The position numbers were made by a program, and so were the translations under genes. Shown here one piece after another: positions 1-4,687 of a DNA stretch of 8,141 nucleotides. The first letter of the stretch is position 1, and every line of letters starts with the position of its first letter. Where the stretch lies: positions 1 to 8,141 of the forward strand of contig CALGTB010000268.1 of assembly GCA_937902285.1 (NCBI GenBank), in the 5' to 3' direction. The stretch is from an uncultured Actinomycetes bacterium. GTDB lineage: Bacteria; Actinomycetota; Actinomycetes; S36-B12. The notes under the pieces are model-generated. The model was given only the letters and a program-made list of their open reading frames with translations, had not been told where the DNA came from and searched no databases.

Positions 1-58
1 GCATGTGTTAAGCACGCCGCCAGCGTTCGTCCTGAGCCAGGATCAAACTCTCCATAAA
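1..58 (-). rRNA. rrs: 16S ribosomal RNA, 5' end only (partial)
   Basis: On the minus strand the sequence reads TTTATGGAGAGTTTGATCCT and continues into GGCTCAGGACGAACGCTGG, the universal 5' end of 16S rRNA that includes the 27F primer site. The last bases, GGCGGCGTGCTTAACACATG, have the form usual in Actinomycetota. The 5' end at 58 is set by aligning to E. coli 16S, where AGAGTTTGATC begins at base 8, so it may be off by a base or two. The rest of the gene lies beyond the left edge. Two upstream promoters and a leader (59-469) drive it. Confidence 0.97.
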
Positions 59-153
59 TGAATTGTTTTGATACTGGCAGAGAATGAGCTGTGTGCTCAT
101 ATTTCTACCAAAGGAATCCGTCTGGAAGATGACCTGTCGACGATTGCCGCCAG

Positions 154-179
154 GCCAATCCCCAGAACGGGGTATTGGC
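154..179 (-). other. Leader RNA stem-loop, probable pre-16S processing or structural element
   Basis: GCCAAT at one side pairs with ATTGGC at the other, and CCCC with GGGG, separated by one bulged A and closing a 5-base loop. It lies between the boxA-like element and mature 16S. Leader stems in this position commonly take part in pre-rRNA folding or cleavage. The partner strand downstream of 16S is outside the window, so RNase III processing cannot be confirmed. Confidence 0.55.
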
Positions 180-197
180 ATTGACATGTGACACGCT

Positions 198-215
198 GTT
201 GAGTTCTCAAGGAGC
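198..215 (-). promoter_or_regulatory. boxA-like antitermination element
   Basis: The minus strand reads GCTCCTTGAGAACTCAAC. The TTGAGAACTCAA core recurs in actinobacterial rRNA leaders and 16S-23S spacers, and GCTCCTTGAGA resembles the E. coli boxA (GCTCTTTAACA) recognised by NusB/NusE. It lies about 45 bases after the predicted P2 start and just after a small boxB-like hairpin (231-247), the usual order. Function is inferred from resemblance and position. Confidence 0.7.
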
Positions 216-265
216 GGGCGCGCACCTCTGCGAGGCTTTCGACCTCGTTTTGGGGCAACGTTCCC

Positions 266-294
266 AACTTACGCAGATTCACTGAGGGAGTCAA
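266..294 (-). promoter_or_regulatory. rRNA promoter P2 (-35 TTGACT, 17-bp spacer, -10 TAAGTT)
   Basis: On the minus strand TTGACT (289-294) is followed by 17 bases and then TAAGTT (266-271), giving a predicted start near 258-262. The spacer length is ideal for the housekeeping sigma factor and the -10 fits TANNNT. It lies about 200 bases upstream of mature 16S, just before the hairpin and boxA-like element, as expected for the proximal rrn promoter. A perfect 6-bp hairpin (299-313) sits directly upstream of the -35. Confidence 0.75.
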
Positions 295-298
295 ATCT

Positions 299-313
299 CG
301 CCGCATGGCGGCG
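299..313 (-). other. GC-rich stem-loop just upstream of P2
   Basis: CGCCGC and GCGGCG form a perfect 6-bp inverted repeat around a 3-base loop, 4 bases upstream of the P2 -35 hexamer. It would form in RNA started at P1. Role unknown; it could be a pause site for P1 transcripts or chance in GC-rich DNA. Confidence 0.4.
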
Positions 314-368
314 TGTTGACTTTCTGTTCACCTGTGTCAGTTCCCGCGGGACCGGCCTAGCTTGGCGA

Positions 369-403
369 TCACCTGCGAGGACTCAGTCCTCGCGACCTGG
401 TGA
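369..403 (-). other. Long stem-loop between rRNA promoters P1 and P2
   Basis: GCGAGGAC (375-382) and GTCCTCGC (386-393) form a perfect 8-bp stem with a 3-base loop. Outer arms TCACC (369-373) and GGTGA (399-403) can extend it past an asymmetric bulge. No T-tract follows on the minus strand, so it does not look like a standard intrinsic terminator. It lies inside RNA started at P1, about 30-60 bases after the predicted start. It could be a boxB-like or pausing structure, or a barrier to read-through from tyrS. Confidence 0.5.
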
Positions 404-439
404 GCGGCTTGGTGTCCGTTACTCCCTCGCGGTTCCTGA

Positions 440-469
440 ACTATACGTGGCCGCTCGCGGCGGGGTCAA
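440..469 (-). promoter_or_regulatory. rRNA promoter P1 (-35 TTGACC, 18-bp spacer, -10 TATAGT)
   Basis: On the minus strand TTGACC (464-469) is followed by 18 bases and then TATAGT (440-445). The -10 is one base off TATAAT, which is striking in such GC-rich DNA, and places the start near 432-434. The -35 region shares the block GATTTGAC with P2, suggesting a matched pair. It lies 127 bases beyond the tyrS stop and about 380 bases before mature 16S, consistent with a distal rrn promoter. Confidence 0.8.
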
Positions 470-513
470 ATCCGGGCACCGGGCACCGCCGCAGCCGCGC
501 CGGCCGCTGCCGG

Positions 514-533
514 GCCTCGCCCGTTGGGCAGGC
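514..533 (-). terminator. Weak candidate terminator hairpin after tyrS
   Basis: The minus strand can fold GCCT-GCCC against GGGC-AGGC with one bulged G and a 3-base loop, about 65 bases past the tyrS stop. No run of T follows. Actinobacteria often use hairpins without a U-tail or use Rho, so this is only a candidate. The rest of 470-596 shows nothing else except a 7-bp tandem repeat at 472-485. Confidence 0.3.
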
Positions 534-596
534 GTGACGGCTGAAAGCCCTTGCAGCGCAACCACATCGAGCCGTTCACCGAGGACCGGCCGCGCG

Positions 597-1889
597 CTAG
601 GGACGCTCGACCCGGACCCCTGCGAACGCCTTCTTGCCCCGTCGCAGCACGAGCCACTCCCCGTGATGTAGGTCACCAATCGACGCGCGCGAGGCGGAAT
701 CCTCGATGCGGACGTTGTTCGCGTACGCCCCGCCCTCCCCCACCGTGCGCCGGGCGTCCGACAGGCTCTTGGAGAGCCCCGTCCGCACGAGCAGGTCGTC
801 GTAGGGGGGCAGCTGGCCCCCCACGACGTCGGCGGCCGGCACGACCACGTGGGACGCCTCGGTGAGCGCGGCCGCCAGGGTGGCCGCCGGCAGGTCGCCG
901 AGATCGCCCTGACCGAACAGTGCGCGACCGGCTGCCTCGGCGGCGTCGCGCTCCGCCTCGCCGTGGACGAGGGCGGTGAGCTCGCTCGCCAGGGCGCGCT
1001 GGGCCTCCCGCGCCTGGGGCCGGTCCGCCGCCGCGGCCAGCAGGGCGTCGATCTCCTCGCGCGGGCGGAAGCTGAACGTGCGCAGCATCGTGGCCACATC
1101 ACGGTCATCGGTGTTGATGAGGAACTGCGAGAACGCGTAGGGGCTCGTGAGCGTGGGGTCGAGCCACACCGTGCCCGACTCGGTCTTGCCGAACTTGGTG
1201 CCGTCGGCCTTCACCATGAGGGGCGTCGTGAGGGCGTGGACCGCGGTCCCCTCCATCCGGCGAACCAGGTCGACCCCGGCGACGATGTTGCCCCACTGGT
1301 CGGTGCCCCCCGTCTGGAGGCTGCAGCCGAACCGGCGGAACAGCTGGACGTAGTCGTATCCCTGAAGCAGCTGGTAGCTGAACTCCGTGTACGAGATCCC
1401 CTCGGCTGCGAGCCGGGCGGCGACGGCCTCGCGCTTGAGCATGGTGCCCACCGCGAAGTGCTTCCCGACGTCCCTGAGGAACTCGAGCACCCCCATGCCC
1501 TGCGTCCACTCGAGGTTGTTGACGGCCACGGCCCCGTTCGGCCCCTCGAAGTCGTAGAACCGGTCCAGCTGCTGGCGGATGCGTCCCACCCACTGCTCGA
1601 CTACGTCCGTGGGGTTGAGCACCCGCTCGCTGTTCATCCTCGGATCGCCGATGAGGCCCGTGGCCCCGCCCACGAGGGCGAGGGGCCGGTGGCCGTGCTG
1701 CTGGAAGCGGCGCACCGTGAGGATCTGCACGAGGTTGCCGAGGTGCAGGCTGGGCGCCGTCGGATCGAAGCCGCAGTAGAGGGTCAGCGGACCGGCGGAC
1801 GTCGCGGCGCGGAGGGCGTCGAGGTCGGTGCTCTGCGCGATCAGGCCGCGCCAGGTCAGTTCATCGATGATGGTGGACACGGCCGCCAT
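597..1889 (-). CDS. tyrS: Tyrosyl-tRNA synthetase
   Basis: Class I aminoacyl-tRNA synthetase that charges tRNA-Tyr with tyrosine in the cytoplasm using ATP. The product is 430 residues, normal for bacterial TyrRS. The Rossmann catalytic domain opens with YCGFDPTAPSLHLGN (38-52), whose HLGN is the HIGH motif. TDQWGN (196-201) and the KMSKS-equivalent KFGKT (232-236, the same form as in E. coli) complete the active site. A helical tRNA-binding region follows, and a C-terminal S4-like RNA-binding domain spans about 355-425. The ATG start at 1889 is preceded by a purine-rich AGGGAAGG stretch and gives a standard N-terminus. It follows the DinB-family gene by 27 bases, so the two are probably co-transcribed. 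The rRNA operon promoters begin 127 bases past its stop, in the same direction. All key motifs are intact. Confidence 0.98.
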   Translation of the reverse strand: MAAVSTIIDELTWRGLIAQSTDLDALRAATSAGPLTLYCGFDPTAPSLHLGNLVQILTVRRFQQHGHRPLALVGGATGLIGDPRMNSERVLNPTDVVEQWVGRIRQQLDRFYDFEGPNGAVAVNNLEWTQGMGVLEFLRDVGKHFAVGTMLKREAVAARLAAEGISYTEFSYQLLQGYDYVQLFRRFGCSLQTGGTDQWGNIVAGVDLVRRMEGTAVHALTTPLMVKADGTKFGKTESGTVWLDPTLTSPYAFSQFLINTDDRDVATMLRTFSFRPREEIDALLAAAADRPQAREAQRALASELTALVHGEAERDAAEAAGRALFGQGDLGDLPAATLAAALTEASHVVVPAADVVGGQLPPYDDLLVRTGLSKSLSDARRTVGEGGAYANNVRIEDSASRASIGDLHHGEWLVLRRGKKAFAGVRVERP

Positions 1890-1916
1890 CCTTCCCTATC
1901 CCGGCCGCAGCCTGCC

Positions 1917-2432
1917 TCAGGACGGGTCGCGGTCGGTGGTGCCGTCGAGCAACTCGCGGTAGATGTCGAGGTGCCCGTTGTGCCGCGAGGTCTCCTCGAT
2001 CATGTGCAGGTAGACCCACCGCAGCGAGGGCCGTCCGCCCTGCAGCCAGTTCACGGTGCGGGCGATCCAGTCGTCCAGCTCGCGCCCACCCGCGGCGGCA
2101 CGGCTCTCGGCACAGGCGTCGTCGTACGCGTCGAGGAGCCCATCGAGGGTCTCGTCGTCGGACAGCTCGAACTCCAGGTCCGGCACGTCGTCCGACCAGG
2201 CGAAGGGGACCCCGTCCTCAGCGAGGAGCTGGTGGCGGAACCACCAGCGCTCGACGTCGGTGAGGTGCTTGATGATGCCCGCGACACTGGTCGGCGTCGG
2301 ACCGAGGCGCGTGATGGCCTGCTCCCAGGACAGGCCGGCGGCCTTACGTCTCACCTCTGCGCGATTGCCGTCGAGGTGTCCCTCGAGCAGCTCGCGCTCC
2401 GTGCCGGTCTCCTCGTTCATGCCTGGGCTCAT
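1917..2432 (-). CDS. DinB-fold protein of the DUF664 family
   Basis: A 171-residue protein resembling the DUF664 group of the DinB/YfiT superfamily, small four-helix-bundle proteins that usually bind a metal ion. Seen: IIKHLTDVERWWFRH (53-67), with His56 at the expected first ligand position, and LHMIEETSRHNGHLDIYRE (142-160), with His151 and His154 as likely remaining ligands. Some actinobacterial members of the superfamily are mycothiol-dependent transferases or isomerases. That activity is possible here but cannot be read from the sequence. The ATG at 2432 was chosen because AGGG lies 8 bases upstream; a second ATG at 2420 would remove four residues. It starts 9 bases after the glycosylase stop and ends 27 bases before tyrS, so it sits in a tight co-directional run. 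No membrane segment or signal peptide is seen. Confidence 0.9.
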   Translation of the reverse strand: MSPGMNEETGTERELLEGHLDGNRAEVRRKAAGLSWEQAITRLGPTPTSVAGIIKHLTDVERWWFRHQLLAEDGVPFAWSDDVPDLEFELSDDETLDGLLDAYDDACAESRAAAGGRELDDWIARTVNWLQGGRPSLRWVYLHMIEETSRHNGHLDIYRELLDGTTDRDPS

Positions 2433-2441
2433 GCGCCGACC

Positions 2442-3044
2442 CTAGGCCTTCGATGCGGCTCGGCGGTATGGGCTCACGGAGGGGTCGCCGGTCAGGAAGA
2501 AGCGCCACGGGGTCGACGCTCCCGCGCCCCCCACCCCCGTGCGGGCGCTGATGCCGACGGGCGTCACCGGGGTCTTCGGGAGCACGAGGCGAAGGGGCGA
2601 GGAGCGGGCGGCGAGGTCGACGCCGTCGAGCGCGCCTGTGACGCCGAGCGCCGACGTCAGCCGAGCCGGCCCGCGGGCGAGGTCCCGATCCGAGGCTGCG
2701 GACGGCCGGCGGCGTCGAGCAGCGTCGAGCCCCGTCACCACCTCTCCCGCCCTGACGAGGACCGCGCCCGCCGTTCCCTCGGCGCCCGTCACGACGCACA
2801 GGCACCAGTGCATGCCGTACGTGAAGTAGACGTACGCCAGACCGGCGCGGCCGAACATGGTGGCGTTGCGGGGCGTCATCCGGCGGTAGGCATGCGATCC
2901 CGGATCCTCGGCCACGCCGCCGTATGCCTCGACTTCGGTGATCCGGACCGCGACCTGGTCACCGCCCGCATCGGACGTCAGGACTGCCCCGAGCAGCCGC
3001 GGGGCGACATCGACAGCATGGCCACTCAGCCAGTCTCCGCGCAT
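2442..3044 (-). CDS. DNA-3-methyladenine glycosylase (AAG/MPG family)
   Basis: Base-excision repair enzyme that removes alkylated purines such as 3-methyladenine, and often hypoxanthine, from DNA. With this start it is 200 residues, normal for bacterial AAG. Family blocks: VRITEVEAYGG (33-43), with catalytic Glu39 and substrate-pocket Tyr41; DPGSHAYRRMTPRNATMFG (47-65); the DNA-intercalating region AYVYFTYGMHWCLCVV (70-85); and ARGPARLTSALGV (123-135). The family's conserved start region (DWLSGHAVDVAPRLLG) begins right after the ATG. The frame could start at a GTG at 3065, adding seven residues, but neither start has a ribosome binding site. The ATG is preferred because a TACCCT -10 box (3052-3057) lies 7 bases upstream, the layout of leaderless actinobacterial mRNAs. 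The upstream DUF1905 gene ends 39 bases before it, and the DinB-family gene follows at 9 bases. Confidence 0.95.
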   Translation of the reverse strand: MRGDWLSGHAVDVAPRLLGAVLTSDAGGDQVAVRITEVEAYGGVAEDPGSHAYRRMTPRNATMFGRAGLAYVYFTYGMHWCLCVVTGAEGTAGAVLVRAGEVVTGLDAARRRRPSAASDRDLARGPARLTSALGVTGALDGVDLAARSSPLRLVLPKTPVTPVGISARTGVGGAGASTPWRFFLTGDPSVSPYRRAASKA

Positions 3045-3051
3045 GCAGACA

Positions 3052-3057
3052 AGGGTA
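3052..3057 (-). promoter_or_regulatory. Candidate -10 box of a leaderless promoter for the DNA glycosylase gene
   Basis: The minus strand reads TACCCT, matching TANNNT, seven bases before the ATG at 3044. Transcription would begin at or within a base of the A of ATG. No good -35 hexamer lies 16-19 bases upstream (best GGACGC), which is common for actinobacterial leaderless promoters. Support is positional only. Confidence 0.4.
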
Positions 3058-3083
3058 CGAGGCACCGCGCGATGGCGTCCGGG

Positions 3084-3530
3084 TCAGCCTGCGAGCGTGT
3101 CGACGACCTTCGCGATGCGCCGGGATCGCGTCTCCGGCTTCTTCGCCTCATCGACGCCCCGCACGAACTCCTTGCGGTTCGTGTACGACTGGCGCTCCCA
3201 GGCGTCACCCAGGTCGGCCGCGGCGATCGCAGCCATGAGGTCGGTGGGGACGTCGACGGTGCGCTCGGCCGTGTCCACCTCGATGTCGACGGCGTACGTT
3301 CCGGGCGGAGTCATTCCTCCTGCCCGCATGGCCTCGTTCACCACCATCATCCACTGGCCGCGGTAGACGGAGATGCTCGTCCGGAACACCTGCCCTCGGA
3401 AGGTGATGGCCAGCATCACCCGGCCGCGTCCCGGTGCCCCGCGCAGTGCATCGACCTGCTCCTGCGTCAGCACCACGGTCGCCGTCGAGGTGCCGGTCGG
3501 GACGACGTCCAGGTCCATGCGCACGGCCAT
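3084..3530 (-). CDS. DUF1905 and YdeI/OmpD-associated domain protein
   Basis: A 148-residue soluble protein with two parts. Residues about 5-88 resemble the small beta-barrel DUF1905 domain, including the stretches AITFRGQVFRTSISVYRGQW and MMVVNEAMRAGG. Residues about 90-146 form a helical tail like the YdeI/OmpD-associated family, with the characteristic SYTNRKEFVRGVDEAKKPET followed by RSRRIAKVVDTLAG. The biochemical role of this fusion is not known; the label 'bacteriocin protection' attached to some relatives is not evidence of function here. The ATG at 3530 is used; an ATG at 3518 would drop four residues, and neither has a clear ribosome binding site. The DUF5701 gene ends 30 bases upstream, across a strong inverted repeat, and the glycosylase gene follows. 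Confidence 0.88.
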   Translation of the reverse strand: MAVRMDLDVVPTGTSTATVVLTQEQVDALRGAPGRGRVMLAITFRGQVFRTSISVYRGQWMMVVNEAMRAGGMTPPGTYAVDIEVDTAERTVDVPTDLMAAIAAADLGDAWERQSYTNRKEFVRGVDEAKKPETRSRRIAKVVDTLAG

Positions 3531-3541
3531 ACGGTACCCAG

Positions 3542-3593
3542 CCGGCCGCCGCCCCGGCCATCATTCGCCGGGGCTGTGACCGGCGGCGGCCGG
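3542..3593 (-). repeat. Nested GC-rich inverted repeats, possible terminator or mRNA stabiliser
   Basis: A perfect 12-bp inverted repeat, CCGGCCGCCGCC (3542-3553) and GGCGGCGGCCGG (3582-3593), encloses a second perfect 8-bp repeat, GCCCCGGC (3551-3558) and GCCGGGGC (3567-3574), whose loop holds the stop codon of the DUF5701 gene. The two overlap by three bases, so they compete or stack with an internal bulge. No T-run follows, so a classical intrinsic terminator is unlikely. It may slow or end transcription, protect mRNA 3' ends, or be a chance product of GC-rich code. Confidence 0.5.
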
Positions 3594-4235
3594 GATGCGG
3601 GCGCCCGCGGAGGCGATGCCGAGCCACGTGTGGAGGTTGCCCTCCCAGCACCAGCCCAGCTTGGGGGCGCGCTCGGAGATCCACAGCGCGGGGACACGCT
3701 TGTCCGCGCGTCGTGACCCGGCGAGCATGTAGCAGTGGTTGCGTTCGAGGGATGCTGGCTGCAACATGGCGAAGGCCAGCCCCTCGTGGATCGTCAGCGG
3801 AGTGCGTCCGCGGCCCGCGATCACCGGCACGGCATCCCGAGGCCGCACACTGCGGAACTCATCGCCCCGGTCGACATCGAACACGACATAGGCCGGGGCG
3901 TCGGGGACTCCGAGCTCCGGTAGGGGCAGGTACTGCGCCAGCGGGTCCCCGTCGTGGTTCCGGTCGACGACTCCGGGGCGGTCGCTGCCTGACAGGCGCA
4001 GGAGCGCGACAAGCTCCTCGGCACGGATGAGGCTCGGCGAGACGACGATCAGCCATGCGGCCGCGCCGGGGCCGTCCGCGGCACGTCCCTGCACGTGATG
4101 GTCGTGGACGCAGCTGCGCAAGGGCTCCATCATCGCTTCGAAGTCCGCGGCAGGCACTCCTGCGAGCCGCGGGTAGCCGGCCTCGAGCATCACGGTCACC
4201 TGACGATCGAACTCGGCATCCATCTCGACCGGCAT
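3561..4235 (-). CDS. DUF5701 family protein
   Basis: A 224-residue protein matching the actinobacterial DUF5701 family; its function is not known to me. Recognisable blocks: FDRQVTVMLEAGYPRLAGVP (9-28); a central GVVDRNHDGDPLAQYLPLPE (88-107) then PDAPAYVVFDVDRGDEFRSV (111-130); and the very conserved end NHCYMLAGSRRADKRVPALW (167-186) continuing into KLGWCWEGNLHTWLGIASAG (192-211). The many conserved Trp, His, Cys and Arg residues suggest an enzyme or ligand-binding role, but that is inference. No signal peptide or membrane segment is visible. The ATG at 4235 is chosen because GAAGGGAGC lies just upstream; an upstream ATG at 4286 adds 17 residues lacking family resemblance. It begins 63 bases after the VanZ-like gene and I found no convincing promoter in that gap. 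Confidence 0.88.
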   Translation of the reverse strand: MPVEMDAEFDRQVTVMLEAGYPRLAGVPAADFEAMMEPLRSCVHDHHVQGRAADGPGAAAWLIVVSPSLIRAEELVALLRLSGSDRPGVVDRNHDGDPLAQYLPLPELGVPDAPAYVVFDVDRGDEFRSVRPRDAVPVIAGRGRTPLTIHEGLAFAMLQPASLERNHCYMLAGSRRADKRVPALWISERAPKLGWCWEGNLHTWLGIASAGARIPAAAGHSPGE

Positions 4236-4298
4236 GACGCTCCCTTCCCCGGAGTAACAGCGCAACAGGGCCGCAGCCGGGCGCATTCCCGTCGCGCG

Positions 4299-4679
4299 CT
4301 ACGCGCCGTCGCTCCGTGCTCGTCGACGCTCTGCGAGCCGCATCGGCCATGCCACGACGACGACACCGATCGCCGCACCCAGTGCGTCGGCGTAGAGATC
4401 GGCGAGATCGAACGTCCGGTACGTCGTGCGATCCTGGAGGACCTCCATGAGCAGGCCGAAGGCGGTCAGCAGCAGCACCGTGAGGATCACGCGCGGTCGG
4501 CGCTGGGCCAGTGCTGCCACCACCCCGAGCACGGCGTAGGCGATCCCGTGGAGCAGCTTGTCCGACAGGGCGATCTCCGACGGCAGGTCGTCCGGAGGAG
4601 CGAGGGACGACCAGGTCACGGCCGCGAGGGCGCCCACGAGCGCGATCCGGCTCCCGATGAGGAGGACGCTGCGGACCAT
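4299..4679 (-). CDS. VanZ-like membrane protein
   Basis: A 126-residue integral membrane protein with four hydrophobic segments, at about 3-24, 42-60, 63-80 and 97-113. Family hallmarks are present: DKLLHGIAYAVLG (40-52) matches the D-K-x-x-H-x-x-A-Y motif, and MEVLQDRTTYRTFDLADLYA (78-97) with ADALGAAIG carries the conserved Glu, Gln, Arg and Asp residues between helices 3 and 4. VanZ proteins are linked to low-level teicoplanin resistance in enterococci, but chromosomal actinobacterial relatives are widespread and their role is undefined, so no resistance is inferred. The start is uncertain: the ATG at 4679 lies just past the argH stop with weak GAG spacing, and an in-frame ATG at 4697 would overlap argH by 10 bases with GGGGGAG abutting it. 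The coupling suggests it is read from the arg transcript. Confidence 0.9.
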   Translation of the reverse strand: MVRSVLLIGSRIALVGALAAVTWSSLAPPDDLPSEIALSDKLLHGIAYAVLGVVAALAQRRPRVILTVLLLTAFGLLMEVLQDRTTYRTFDLADLYADALGAAIGVVVVAWPMRLAERRRARSDGA

Positions 4680-4687
4680 TGCGCCGC

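Larger units (their letters stand above)
59..259 (-). other. rRNA operon leader (pre-16S transcript)
   Basis: This is the transcribed spacer between promoter P2 and mature 16S. In transcript order it contains a small stem-loop at 231-247 (stem CGAGG/CCTCG, 7-base loop), a boxA-like element at 198-215, a strong stem-loop at 154-179 (GCCAAT/ATTGGC plus CCCC/GGGG, one bulged A, 5-base loop), a stem-loop at 84-100 (ATGAGC/GCTCAT, 5-base loop), and an AT-rich stretch just before 16S. Hairpin, boxA and further hairpins in this order are usual in actinobacterial rrn leaders, where they serve Nus-factor antitermination and RNase III processing. The individual roles here are inferred. The short reading frame across 97-306 is not a gene. 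Confidence 0.8.

Noticed and set aside
180..210. TTGACA on the plus strand as a divergent promoter
   Set aside because: No TANNNT hexamer lies 16-19 bases downstream and there is no plus-strand gene to drive.
97..306. A 69-codon minus-strand frame in the rRNA leader
   Set aside because: It overlaps promoter P2, the boxA-like element and leader hairpins, has no ribosome binding site and resembles no protein.
315..350. TTGACT on the plus strand as a divergent promoter
   Set aside because: No acceptable -10 at the right spacing, and no supported plus-strand gene.
419..1108. Minus-strand 229-codon frame overlapping the tyrS end and promoter P1
   Set aside because: Out-of-frame shadow of tyrS that runs through P1; composition is Arg/Ser/Pro-rich without motifs.
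849..3716. A 955-codon open frame on the plus strand
   Set aside because: It runs antisense through five good genes and their gaps. Its product is rich in Arg, Gly, His and Val with no family resemblance, as expected from the complementary frame of high-GC genes.
4299..4679. VanZ-like gene as an antibiotic resistance determinant
   Set aside because: Family membership alone is not evidence of glycopeptide resistance, and no van genes are nearby.
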